Shown here: positions 40,980 through 48,971 of the stretch, in pieces
Layout of the letters: every line of letters begins with the position of its first letter
Numbering within the stretch: position 1 is the first letter of the stretch
NCBI RefSeq assembly: GCF_900636385.1
Contig: NZ_LR134269.1
Span: forward strand, 1,736,001 to 1,800,000
DNA: 64,000 nucleotides
Source: Staphylococcus warneri
GTDB lineage: Bacteria > Bacillota > Bacilli > Staphylococcales > Staphylococcaceae
Reading direction: 5' to 3'
Made by a program: the position numbers and the translations under genes
The notes under the pieces: model-generated
Databases searched by the model: none
Seen by the model: the letters and a program-made list of their open reading frames with translations, nothing else
Told to the model about the DNA's origin: nothing

Positions 40980-42327
40980 GTTTATCTACTCCTAAAGCAT
41001 TCATCATTGGTGAAAATTTTACAGCTGTTTCAGCAATCTCGCTATCTGGATCAGAATCTTTAACTATGCCACATCCAGCAAATAATGTTGCTTGATCGCC
41101 TTTTATCAACATAGATCGAATGGCTACTATAAATTCACAATCATCATAGACATCTATATATCCTACAGGTGAACCATATAAGCCACGCGTGCCAAATTCT
41201 TTTTGTTCTATAAATTCTAGTGCTTCATCTTTAGGATAGCCGCCTAATGCTGGTGTTGGATGCATTCGATCAATTAACCCAATATATGATTGTTCTTTTA
41301 AATTACCTTGTATTTTTGTGAATAGATGATACAAATGGTCATTTTTTAAAATGTTTGGTGTTTCATTGTAGTATACATCTTCAACATATGGTTGAATATC
41401 ATTCAATATACTTTCCACTACAATTTGATGTTCATTTAAATTCTTTTTATCATTTAGAAAAGCTTGTAAGTTTTCTTCATCTTCCTGTTCATTTTGAGAA
41501 CGTTTAATTGTACCTGCTACTGCTTTAGTTGAAAGCACTTGATTTTCAACTTTTAATAATTGTTCAGGCGTTTGTGAAAAGAACACAGATTCATTAGATT
41601 CAAGTAAGAAGATATAACTGTTTTTTTCATTCTTTAATGCTCTAGTCAAAATATATGGAATACTTATCTCTTTATCAAATTTAATTAATCTTCTACGTGC
41701 AAGTACAATTTTCTTAGAATAGTCAATACTATTAATCGCTTCTTGTACTAAATCTCGCCATTCATCTAAATAGATATCCTCCATACGAGTAACATTCCCC
41801 AGGTGATCATCTTCCATATCGACATTGGCTTGTTCCAAATCATTGACTAATGACTTGAAAGTATCCATTTCAAATGTCTTTTTTTCAGTTGTATAAGTTA
41901 TAAATGTTCGATTATTTTCAGTAGAAATCAACACCTCAGGTAGCACAAAATGATTTAATCCATATGCTCGCCATTCATCATCAGATTTATGTTTTGAAAA
42001 TTGGAATCCACCACATAAACGTAAATGATGTTTCTCACTATCTGGATGAATTAACTCTATATCTTTTTTTAACGTTTCCCATTCTTTAAAGATAGACTGT
42101 TTATTTTCGAAATCATTTTCAAATTTTCGAATCGCATGATAACCGAAATATGAAGATTGATTGTCATTTAATCGCAAATAAAAACGATCGCCTGCTTGCG
42201 ATTCAGTTATATGAAATAGAGTACTTGGATCTAATTGCTTGTCTAACTCTACTTCAACAGAGACCCAATCCTTAGAACTTCCATATAGCTTGTCGACAAT
42301 CTCATCTTCTCTTACGTTAACAGTCAT
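40972..42327 (-). CDS. menF: Isochorismate synthase MenF
   Basis: 451 residues, chorismate-binding family. It isomerises chorismate to isochorismate, the first step of menaquinone synthesis. The C-terminal half carries the signature with [27 protein letters not shown] (near residue 355) and the Mg-binding [19 protein letters not shown]. Start ATG behind GAAGTGAG. It heads menF-menD-menH-menB, divergent from menA 172 bp away. Confidence 0.95.
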   Translation of the reverse strand: MTVNVREDEIVDKLYGSSKDWVSVEVELDKQLDPSTLFHITESQAGDRFYLRLNDNQSSYFGYHAIRKFENDFENKQSIFKEWETLKKDIELIHPDSEKHHLRLCGGFQFSKHKSDDEWRAYGLNHFVLPEVLISTENNRTFITYTTEKKTFEMDTFKSLVNDLEQANVDMEDDHLGNVTRMEDIYLDEWRDLVQEAINSIDYSKKIVLARRRLIKFDKEISIPYILTRALKNEKNSYIFLLESNESVFFSQTPEQLLKVENQVLSTKAVAGTIKRSQNEQEDEENLQAFLNDKKNLNEHQIVVESILNDIQPYVEDVYYNETPNILKNDHLYHLFTKIQGNLKEQSYIGLIDRMHPTPALGGYPKDEALEFIEQKEFGTRGLYGSPVGYIDVYDDCEFIVAIRSMLIKGDQATLFAGCGIVKDSDPDSEIAETAVKFSPMMNALGVDKHE

Positions 42328-42434
42328 TCATCTCACTTCTTTCTTCTATATTTACTCATTAGTATATTGTATCATTTTTCAATGCTAATTTTGGTGCGAA
42401 TTGCTTAATAAACACATGCAATTTTTCACGTGAA

Positions 42435-42463
42435 TTGACCTTTATTCATAATTACTTTAAAAT
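42435..42463 (+). promoter_or_regulatory. Probable menA promoter
   Basis: -35 TTGACC (42435-42440), 17-nt spacer, -10 TAAAAT (42458-42463), 36 nt before the menA start. Confidence 0.6.
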
Positions 42464-42499
42464 ATGAATGTTAAAACTAAAAATTAAGAGGTTATAAAA

Positions 42500-43438
42500 A
42501 TGTCAGATCAATATCAACAATATTCAACGGTTAAAAAGTATTGGCAATTGATGAGACCTCATACCTTAACTGCCGCAGTTGTACCAGTTCTAGTTGGGAC
42601 AGCTTCAGCTAAATTATTCCTACTTGGTAGTGAAGATCATCTTAAATTCAGTCTATTCTTAGCCATGTTAATTGCTTGCTTATTAATCCAAGCGGCTACA
42701 AACATGTTTAATGAATATTATGATTTTAAAAAAGGCTTAGATGATCATACTTCTGTAGGTATCGGTGGTGCTATTGTAAGAAATGGTATGAGTCCTAAAC
42801 TTGTGATGAATATCGCGATTGCTTTTTATATTATTGCCGCCTTACTAGGTATATTCTTAGCTTTCCATAGTTCATTTTGGATTATTCCAATAGGCGTTGT
42901 TTGTATGGCAATTGGTTATTTATATACAGGTGGACCAATGCCGATTTCATGGACGCCATTTGGCGAATTATTCTCAGGCGTATTTATGGGTATGATTATC
43001 ATCTTATTAGCCTTTTTCATTCAAACAGGTAATGTTCAAGGACTAATCATTTGGTTAAGTATCCCTATCGTCATAACAATTGGACTTATAAACATGGCTA
43101 ACAACATAAGAGATCGTGTCAAAGATAAAGCTAGTGGACGTAAAACACTACCTATTTTACTTGGTAAACGCGCCTCAGTTATCTTTATGGCCACAATGTA
43201 TGTTGTCGCATATGCACTTGTAGTATTTACTGCCTTATTTAAATCTGGTGGGTCATTATTCTATTTATTAGTTTTATTGTCATTCCCAATGCCAATTAAA
43301 GCCGTAAGAAGATTTAACAAAAATGATACACCTGAGACAATGATGCCTGCCATGGCTGCTACTGGTAAAACAAATACTATTTTCGGTTTATTATATGCAT
43401 TAGGCATTTATATTAGTGCATTGTTAGGTGCAATTTAA
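42500..43438 (+). CDS. menA: 1,4-dihydroxy-2-naphthoate polyprenyltransferase MenA
   Basis: 312 residues with about eight or nine membrane helices, UbiA family. It attaches the prenyl chain to DHNA. The first Asp-rich motif NMFNEYYDFKKGLDD and the second NNIRDRVKDKASGRKTLPI are intact and bind the Mg-diphosphate. It supplies the menaquinone used by QoxABCD. Divergent from the menF operon. Confidence 0.96.
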   Translation: MSDQYQQYSTVKKYWQLMRPHTLTAAVVPVLVGTASAKLFLLGSEDHLKFSLFLAMLIACLLIQAATNMFNEYYDFKKGLDDHTSVGIGGAIVRNGMSPKLVMNIAIAFYIIAALLGIFLAFHSSFWIIPIGVVCMAIGYLYTGGPMPISWTPFGELFSGVFMGMIIILLAFFIQTGNVQGLIIWLSIPIVITIGLINMANNIRDRVKDKASGRKTLPILLGKRASVIFMATMYVVAYALVVFTALFKSGGSLFYLLVLLSFPMPIKAVRRFNKNDTPETMMPAMAATGKTNTIFGLLYALGIYISALLGAI

Positions 43439-43451
43439 TACCATTTAATTA

Positions 43452-43486
43452 CTCGGCAATGATTACCATTCATTGTCGAGTTTTCT
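43452..43486. terminator. Terminator between menA and the GNAT gene
   Basis: Stem CTCGGCAATGA (43452-43462) with TCATTGTCGAG (43470-43480), one G-T pair, followed by TTTTCTTT. Confidence 0.8.
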
Positions 43487-43492
43487 TTCTAA

Positions 43493-44050
43493 TTATTTAT
43501 ATTTAATCATATGTCTATAAAGATGACCGTAAAGATCGATATCATTCACTGTCTTAAATCCTAATTTTTTATATAGATTTAGCGCTTTTTCATTATCATA
43601 ATCACAATTTAGACTCCATTTTTTCTCAGGGTACTTCTCCAAAAGATAAGTCATCAGTTGTGTAGCTATACCTTGACCTCTATATTCAGGAAACGTAGCT
43701 ACGGTTTCAATATACATCTCATCGTCCTCTGCTTCTTTCACTGGTAAAGGTGTACCATATTTACGAATATCTTCATCAAGCGGTAACTTTAACCAATTTT
43801 TCTCATAATCAAGTTCGTGTTTACCATCATATGCAATAACACAACCTGCAACTTTGCCATTGACTTCATAAACCCAAACATTTTTATAATAACTTCGATA
43901 TTCTACATTAACAATACTCAACTCTAGTATGTTCATAATTCTTTCTTGGCTAATTTCATTAACTATATCTAATTCCATATCTTCCCAAATCATAAAACAT
44001 AATTCAGCGATACGCTTATTATCACTAGGATGTGCTTGTCTAATCATCAT
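43493..44050 (-). CDS. GNAT family N-acetyltransferase
   Basis: 185 residues. The acetyl-CoA site is ATFPEYRGQGIATQLMTYLL (about residues 118-137) preceded by DDEMYIETV, and the C-terminal CDYDNEKALNLYKKLGFK is typical GNAT. An ATG pair marks the start; GGAAGG upstream suits the second ATG (44047) about equally, a one-residue difference. The substrate is unknown. Convergent with menA. Confidence 0.85.
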   Translation of the reverse strand: MMIRQAHPSDNKRIAELCFMIWEDMELDIVNEISQERIMNILELSIVNVEYRSYYKNVWVYEVNGKVAGCVIAYDGKHELDYEKNWLKLPLDEDIRKYGTPLPVKEAEDDEMYIETVATFPEYRGQGIATQLMTYLLEKYPEKKWSLNCDYDNEKALNLYKKLGFKTVNDIDLYGHLYRHMIKYK

Positions 44051-44250
44051 ATATCCTTCCTCAAAATTTGTCTTAATTTCATTATATAGAAACTACGATA
44101 TAATATAAATCAAAGGACCTATTTCATATTGAATTTAGAGATTTTGATGAGAGAATTGAACTTTAAGAAGTATTTCTAAAATACATTTTTATGTTTGTTA
44201 CGTGATTAATTCTTTAATCGATGAATCTTATTTTTAGGAGGTAGCAAAAA

Positions 44251-44463
44251 ATGAGAGTTAATAAAGTCATTTATATATTAGTAGCTATTTTTTTAGGAGG
44301 TATTGGTGTTCATAAATTTTATGCTGACAAAGTCGGACAAGGTCTTTTACATCTTGCCTTCTTTTGGACAGGTATTCCAAGTATTGTAGCTATTGTTCAT
44401 GCTATTATCGTCGCTTTTACTAAAAAAGCTGACAATGACGGTTACATTGTTTTTGAAAAATAA
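44251..44463 (+). CDS. TM2-domain membrane protein
   Basis: 70 residues with two hydrophobic helices joined by a short turn. The N-terminal FLGGIGVHKFYADKVGQGLL matches the TM2 domain signature. AGGAGG precedes the ATG. These small proteins are widespread in Firmicutes and their function is not established. It lies about 100 bp upstream of the amphipathic peptide gene but has no terminator of its own that I can see, so read-through is possible. Confidence 0.85.
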   Translation: MRVNKVIYILVAIFLGGIGVHKFYADKVGQGLLHLAFFWTGIPSIVAIVHAIIVAFTKKADNDGYIVFEK

Positions 44464-44499
44464 TATTTACCCTATTCTAGCGATTTATTTTCCATTCAC

Positions 44500-44524
44500 T
44501 TTTAAAACATTAAAAACGGGGTAT
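44500..44524 (+). promoter_or_regulatory. Sigma-B-like promoter for the 33-residue peptide
   Basis: TTTTAA (44500-44505), 13-nt spacer, GGGTAT (44519-44524). The -10 is a perfect sigma-B hexamer and the -35 differs from GTTTAA by one base. It lies 39 nt before the peptide start codon. Confidence 0.5.
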
Positions 44525-44563
44525 ATATTATTTATCAAGTAAAAGCAAAAGGGAGACATAATT

Positions 44564-44665
44564 ATGATGAACATTATTAAACGTGTAGTAAGAACAATCA
44601 TAACAGGTTACATTGTTAAAATTATCCGTGATTTGATTTCAGGTAAATCAAACGGAAAAAAATAA
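44564..44665 (+). CDS. 33-residue cationic amphipathic peptide, uncharacterised
   Basis: ATG 44564 to TAA, with GGGAG 8 nt upstream and a strong terminator 24 nt downstream. Residues 4-25 alternate two hydrophobic and two polar residues (II-KR-VV-RT-II-TG-YI-VK-II-RD-LI), an ideal amphipathic helix. There are eight Lys or Arg against one Asp, and no cysteine or signal peptide. Such peptides act on membranes, as toxins, phenol-soluble modulins, leaderless bacteriocins or membrane-curvature sensors, but I match it to none of these families. A sigma-B-like promoter precedes it. The architecture strongly suggests a real gene. Confidence 0.7.
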   Translation: MMNIIKRVVRTIITGYIVKIIRDLISGKSNGKK

Positions 44666-44688
44666 AGAATAATATATCGAGAATTACT

Positions 44689-44726
44689 GCCCATCAATGT
44701 ATTCATTACAATTGATGGGCTTTTTT
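44689..44726 (+). terminator. Terminator of the amphipathic peptide gene
   Basis: Perfect 10-bp stem GCCCATCAAT (44689-44698) with ATTGATGGGC (44711-44720), then T6. Confidence 0.92.
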
Positions 44727-44888
44727 ATATAAATGGTCATTTAATAAAGACAAAATCTTCCATTCGTTATATAATAAGATAAATTTTATAAGTATTATAA
44801 TTTTTATTAGAAATTTAAAGTCTTTTATTCTTAATTACTTATGAAATTTACTTTTTTATTTTATAACAATCTGGAGGTCAGTCTATCA

Positions 44889-45245
44889 ATGAGATTTGGA
44901 ATTTTATTAATTAGATGGATGTTAGCGACATCTTTTTTAGTACATGGCACGTTAAAATTTGTAGACCTAGAAGGTACGATACATTTTCTAGGTTCATTAG
45001 GTTTACCCCCACTACTTGCAATTTTAATGTCAATTGGTGAAGTTGTTGGAGGTATCTTCTTGATATTTGGGATTTTAACACCGTATGTTAATGTTTTCTA
45101 TATTTGTGTGATGTTAGGTTCCATATTCACCTTAAAATTAACTCGAGGATACGTTAGTGGTTATGAGTTCGAAATAATTCATATCGTAATGAATGTAGCA
45201 GTGATGAGCAGTTATAGTTGGAAAAAATGGATACAATTTTACTGA
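44889..45245 (+). CDS. DoxX family membrane protein
   Basis: 118 residues from ATG 44889 (MRFGILLIRWMLATSFLVHG), preceded by GGAGG 11 nt upstream; the longer frame has no ribosome binding site. Four membrane helices and the LHGTLKFVD-like start (VHGTLKFVDLEGT), with SIGEVVGGIFLIFGILTPY, place it in the DoxX/SURF4-like group. Relatives are linked to redox or thiol stress defence, but the role is not settled. Terminator downstream. Confidence 0.8.
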   Translation: MRFGILLIRWMLATSFLVHGTLKFVDLEGTIHFLGSLGLPPLLAILMSIGEVVGGIFLIFGILTPYVNVFYICVMLGSIFTLKLTRGYVSGYEFEIIHIVMNVAVMSSYSWKKWIQFY

Positions 45246-45327
45246 TCATTTTATTTAATATTAACAGACTTTTGTAAGTATCTTATCACTTTAGGAATAC
45301 AGCTTGAGTATTGCATTGATATTATAA

Positions 45328-45388
45328 TAAAAAACACCATGATTTTAGATCAGCCCTATGGTTAGATTCTAATTTCATGGTGTTTTTA
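45328..45388 (+). terminator. Terminator after the DoxX gene
   Basis: 13-bp stem AAAAACACCATGA (45330-45342) with TCATGGTGTTTTT (45375-45387), enclosing a 32-nt loop. Confidence 0.8.
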
Positions 45389-45550
45389 TACTATGATATT
45401 CAATTATCGCCTAGCCTCATAGTTGGCTAGCTACTGTGTTCAATGTATTTCATTTTAAAGTCCACGCACTAAAGAATCTTAATTCTTCGAAGTAAATATT
45501 ATAAGAAGGAAATCAACTCTTGATAAGTCAAAAATCAGTAGAAAAAATAA

Positions 45551-46013
45551 CAGGCTGGGACATAAATATATATTTCAAGTTACATTCATATTTAGGCAGT
45601 AGTTGACTGTAAAGTCATTCTTTTTTTTATAGAAATTAGAATGACTTACACATGCGTATTGACTCATGTGTTCAAATTAAGCTTTAGACGTATACATGAA
45701 CTAAAGTTCATGCATAAAACCGTCTAAGTAATAAATTACAAAGACGGTCTAATGTATCAAGCTTTTTCATTTCTAGTCAACCTTGCCGGGGGACGGGCCC
45801 CAAACATAGAGAATTTCGAAAAGAAAATCTACAGACAATGCAAGTTGGGGATGGACAACGATAAAGAAATACTTTTTTAAGAAATTAGTATTTCTTATGC
45901 ATGAGTTTCACTCATGTATTCCTATTTTAAAGTACACATTAGCTATGGCTAATGCGTAAGAACCACTACATAATAAATGATTAGTGGTTCTTTATTATTT
46001 CTGTCCCACTCCC
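45551..46013. repeat. STAR-like structured intergenic repeat element
   Basis: A 463-bp element bounded by imperfect inverted ends (GGCTGGGACATAAAT and, at the right, ATTTCTGTCCCACTCC). Near 45785-45860 it holds GCCGGGGGACGGGCCCCAAACA followed by the AGAATTTCGAAAAG and CAATGCAAGTTGG blocks, matching the staphylococcal STAR family core TNTGTTGNGGCCC on the minus strand. Several hairpins lie inside: 45614-45645, 45684-45727, 45719-45748, 45937-45954 and 45958-45992. No open frame is convincing. The last hairpin with its T-rich tail may act as a terminator. The 160 bp to its left (from 45389) hold nothing recognisable. Confidence 0.75.
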
Positions 46014-46116
46014 TTATTTATAGTAACGGAGGGACTATCCATTCGCTTTAATAAAGTGTGTTGACCATATATTGACCAAAATATATTAAACAAACTTAAA
46101 CGGATTTTTAACAAAA

Positions 46117-46146
46117 TAAAAAAGAACGTTGGTTTAACAACGTTCT
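46117..46146 (-). terminator. Terminator of the tRNA-Asn/tRNA-Ser unit
   Basis: Stem AGAACGTT (46123-46130) with AACGTTCT (46139-46146). On the minus strand it is followed by CTTTTTTATTTT, 46 nt beyond the end of tRNA-Ser. Confidence 0.85.
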
Positions 46147-46191
46147 AGGTAGTTTAAGTAAATCAGAATTAAACTGATTTTTACTATAAAA

Positions 46192-46280
46192 CGGAAACGG
46201 AGGGATTCGAACCCTCGCGCCGCTCTCGCGACCTACACCCTTAGCAGGGGCGCCTCTTCAGCCAACTTGAGTACGTTTCC
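46192..46280 (-). tRNA. tRNA-Ser (anticodon GCU)
   Basis: Minus-strand class II tRNA of 89 nt. Acceptor GGAAACG pairs with CGTTTCC, discriminator G. The anticodon loop CTGCTAA gives GCU (46245-46243), reading AGC/AGU. The long variable arm (GTCGCGAGAGCGGC) is typical of serine. T-loop GGTTCGAATC. The CCA end is not encoded. Confidence 0.95.
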
Positions 46281-46281
46281 A

Positions 46282-46356
46282 TGGCTCCACAGGTAGGACT
46301 CGAACCTACGACCGATCGGTTAACAGCCGATAGCTCTACCACTGAGCTACTGTGGA
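46282..46356 (-). tRNA. tRNA-Asn (anticodon GUU)
   Basis: Minus-strand tRNA of 75 nt, starting TCCACAGTAGCTCAGTGG. The anticodon loop CTGTTAA gives GUU (46324-46322). The T-arm GGTTCGAGTC and encoded CCA end (46284-46282) are present. Only one nucleotide separates it from tRNA-Ser, so both come from one transcript. Confidence 0.96.
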
Positions 46357-46503
46357 ATAATTAAATTGTAGTGCTTTCTCTATCAAGCACAAATATTATT
46401 ATATCAATTTTACGTAAATTATCAAGAGATAACTTAAAAAAATATACGGAACATTTACACTATATTAATATAACGTTCCGCATATTTTAAATTTCAACAT
46501 AAT

Positions 46504-47073
46504 TTATTTATCTACAAATAGCGAATAACGTGATAATGCTTCAAAAATGTTTAATGAGGATTTTTCATAATCGATGGGTTTATCGGGGTCATTAGATTTC
46601 ATGCGGGATTGTTTATCTACCATATAATAAAAGAAGATTGCGTTGGTATACTGATGCCATAAACTGTGGAATGATACATTAAGGGTAATGGTTTCATTGT
46701 TTGCAAATATGATTTTACATTTACGATGTTTTAATTCTTTAATAGATTCAACATAATGCATATTAATCCATAAATTTTCTTCTTGTCGATCTGAATGAGT
46801 AGGAAAAAAGTAAGTTGGAAATAAAGGAGTTAATAAAATTGGAGGTTTACTTGAGATACCTGTGATTCGATTGGTTTCAGCTTTTTTACTTAAATAATTG
46901 TTACCATAAAATTTGCATGATCTCTCTATAATCTTTTGAACTTTAAATGGGCTTTGTATGACTGTCTTATCAAACCGAATAATTTCTGAACCATTTGGTT
47001 GATTTTGATTATCATAATTAGGCCTAATCACCATGTCTCCCTTTCTAATTACGTAAATATTCTGAGTTGTCAT
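46504..47073 (-). CDS. comK: Competence transcription factor ComK
   Basis: 189 residues, the length of staphylococcal ComK. Family features include VIRKGDMVIRPNYD near the N-terminus, the CKFYGNNYLSKKAETNRITG block with SKPPILLTPLFPTYFFPTHS, and LWINMHYVES. It activates DNA-uptake genes; in S. aureus transformation also needs sigma-H. A consensus sigma-A promoter precedes it. The divergent neighbour codes for an IDEAL-domain protein. No truncation is visible. Confidence 0.9.
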   Translation of the reverse strand: MTTQNIYVIRKGDMVIRPNYDNQNQPNGSEIIRFDKTVIQSPFKVQKIIERSCKFYGNNYLSKKAETNRITGISSKPPILLTPLFPTYFFPTHSDRQEENLWINMHYVESIKELKHRKCKIIFANNETITLNVSFHSLWHQYTNAIFFYYMVDKQSRMKSNDPDKPIDYEKSSLNIFEALSRYSLFVDK

Positions 47074-47140
47074 TGGGATAACCTCGCTTTATTAAATTTT
47101 ATTATCTTTTCTAATTTATAGAATCAATAATATGTTTTTT

Positions 47141-47168
47141 ATTTTATAAGAAAAATCACAAAAGTCAA
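47141..47168 (-). promoter_or_regulatory. comK promoter
   Basis: Minus strand: -35 TTGACT (47168-47163), 16-nt spacer, -10 TAAAAT (47146-47141), leader of about 60 nt. No clear ComK-box (AAAA-N5-TTTT pair) is seen. Confidence 0.6.
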
Positions 47169-47224
47169 GTTATTCTTAAAGTGTAATATGATACATTTTT
47201 TCGTTTAAAATGTCAGAATATTCA

Positions 47225-47253
47225 TTGATTTCAAAATTCAAAAAATGTATAAT
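47225..47253 (+). promoter_or_regulatory. Promoter of the IDEAL-domain gene
   Basis: -35 TTGATT (47225-47230), exactly 17-nt spacer, -10 TATAAT (47248-47253), 38 nt before the start codon. Confidence 0.7.
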
Positions 47254-47291
47254 ATCTATATATTAAATTCAAACGAAAGGTCGAGATCCTT

Positions 47292-47510
47292 ATGAATCAT
47301 AATACAAATGTGAAACATACGACACTTGAAGAATTTGTAACTACAGTTAATGATTTAGGCGTTGAACTAGTCATTGATGAAGCACTTAGAGAGGTTAGAA
47401 AAAAAGAGTTGAAATTACTAATTGATGAAGCTTTAGTAAATAAAGACGAGAAAGCATTCAATGAGTACATAACAGAATATAAAAACTTGGAGGCATTTCT
47501 CAGTGAATAA
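47292..47510 (+). CDS. Small IDEAL-domain protein
   Basis: 72 residues, soluble. The VIDEALREVRKKELKLLIDEAL stretch holds two IDEA-like motifs typical of the IDEAL domain (named after a conserved Ile-Asp-Glu-Ala-Leu), followed by the DEKAFNEY helix. The domain is a short helical module of unknown role in Firmicutes, in Bacillus found fused in YpiB-type proteins. Own promoter and terminator. Its position beside comK matches other staphylococci. Start context is CGAAAGG-type upstream of the ATG. Confidence 0.8.
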   Translation: MNHNTNVKHTTLEEFVTTVNDLGVELVIDEALREVRKKELKLLIDEALVNKDEKAFNEYITEYKNLEAFLSE

Positions 47511-47533
47511 TTTAGATTCGAGTCATTCAAAAT

Positions 47534-47577
47534 AAGGTCTATTCCCTACTAAAAAAGTTAGAGAATAGACCTTTTAA
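47534..47577 (+). terminator. Terminator of the IDEAL-domain gene
   Basis: Stem AAGGTCTATTC (47534-47544) with GAATAGACCTT (47563-47573), then TTTT. The left A-run is short, so it acts mainly on the plus strand, though lplA ends close by on the other side. Confidence 0.82.
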
Positions 47578-47589
47578 ATTTATATGACT

Positions 47590-48576
47590 TTAAGACATTA
47601 ATCTTAATATTTCATTCTTATCTATATCACCAAAATAATGATATAGATTATAATTTGCCAATGCTTCTTCTAAATGGTTAAAGTCATGAAGGCAACCTTC
47701 TAAGGCATGTTCTAAATCACTAATGTCACCTTCACCAAAGAAATCACCGAAAATTTTTGCGTGTTCAATTTTACCCTTTTTCACATCAAACTTGATTTGA
47801 ATAAATCCTTTTTCGAATTTTTCTTCTCGTTCAAAATTGTATTTTGGATTTTTACCATAATTCCAGTCCCAAGTACGGTATTTTTCATTACTTAATTTCT
47901 CGATATTTTTCCAATCTTCATCAGTTAATACATACTCTTCAACTTGTTGTTCACCAAATATCGTTTTTAAAATAATTTGTTTAAATTGATCAATATCTAA
48001 AGACTCTGTTAAAAATTCTTCAATATTAGCTACACGCTTTCTAACAGATTTAACACCTTTTGATTTAATTTTAGCTGGATTTACTTTTAAAGCATTTTGA
48101 ACTTCATCAAGCTCACTGTTCAACATTAATGTACCGTGGCTAAACATTCTATCTTTAACTTTAACCATTGCATTCCCTGAAATTTTAGCAGCACCAACTT
48201 GAATATCATTACGTCCTGTCATTTCTGCGTCCACACCCAATGATTGTAAGGCTTGGACAATAGGTTCTGTAAATTTCTTAAAGTTATGGAAACTATTACC
48301 ATCATCATCTGTAATAAAACTAAAGTTTAAATTACCTGTATCATGATAAACTGCACCACCACCTGAAATTCTACGTACGACATCTATGCCTTTTTCATCA
48401 ACGTATGCTTTATTGACCTCTTCTATCGTGTTCTGATTTTTACCAACAATAATGGAGGGTCTATTTACATAAAATAAAAAATAACTTTCTTCTGAAGGAA
48501 GATTTTTTAATACATATTCTTCCATAGCTAAGTTAAGTGTTGGATCAGTTATATTATTATTGCTTACAAATTTCAT
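47590..48576 (-). CDS. lplA: Lipoate-protein ligase A
   Basis: 328 residues, the usual long form with a C-terminal accessory domain. It activates lipoate with ATP and attaches it to lipoyl domains. RRISGGGAVYHDTGNLNFSF (residues about 70-89) is the lipoate-binding loop; the GAAKISGNAM block with the catalytic Lys follows. Several LplA paralogues exist in staphylococci; this one has the context of LplA1 (next to the comK region). AAGGAG precedes the ATG. Confidence 0.9.
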   Translation of the reverse strand: MKFVSNNNITDPTLNLAMEEYVLKNLPSEESYFLFYVNRPSIIVGKNQNTIEEVNKAYVDEKGIDVVRRISGGGAVYHDTGNLNFSFITDDDGNSFHNFKKFTEPIVQALQSLGVDAEMTGRNDIQVGAAKISGNAMVKVKDRMFSHGTLMLNSELDEVQNALKVNPAKIKSKGVKSVRKRVANIEEFLTESLDIDQFKQIILKTIFGEQQVEEYVLTDEDWKNIEKLSNEKYRTWDWNYGKNPKYNFEREEKFEKGFIQIKFDVKKGKIEHAKIFGDFFGEGDISDLEHALEGCLHDFNHLEEALANYNLYHYFGDIDKNEILRLMS

Positions 48577-48780
48577 AACAAACGCTCCTTATAGATTCTC
48601 TATATATGCCCTTACCTTATTTATGCACCATTTACATTTAAAATTCCAATTATTTACTCAATAATGACAAAATTTTCATAATTTATGTATTAATTCTAAG
48701 AGTTTTTAGTGTTATTAGTTTATTTGTAGTGTATTTTTTAGTACAATATAGTCTAGCTATGAATTAAGGGAGGACTCGAA

Positions 48781-48966
48781 ATGACTGTTGCAGAAGTAGG
48801 TAATATCGTAGAATTTTATGATGGTTTAAGAGGCCGAGTTGAAAAAATAAATGATAACTCAGTTATTGTAGATTTAACAATAATGGAAAACTTTAACTCA
48901 CTAGACTTACCTGAAAAAACGGTTATTAATCATAAACGTTATAAAATTGTTGAACAAGAAGGTTAG
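48781..48966 (+). CDS. DUF2187 (YkvS-like) family protein
   Basis: 61 residues, a single small beta-barrel-like fold: VGNIVEFYDGLRGRVEKIND and VIVDLTIMENF are typical of the DUF2187/YkvS family. AGGGAGG precedes the ATG by about 7 nt. It lies five nucleotides before the next gene, so the two are an operon. Function unknown. Confidence 0.8.
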   Translation: MTVAEVGNIVEFYDGLRGRVEKINDNSVIVDLTIMENFNSLDLPEKTVINHKRYKIVEQEG

Positions 48967-48971
48967 TTGTA

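Noticed and set aside
46030-46110. Possible attachment-site or integrase remnant (TTGACC repeated in TTGACCATATATTGACC) downstream of tRNA-Ser
   Set aside because: No integrase frame, no duplicated tRNA 3' end within the window, and the repeat is only six bases; kept only as a note on the tRNA site.
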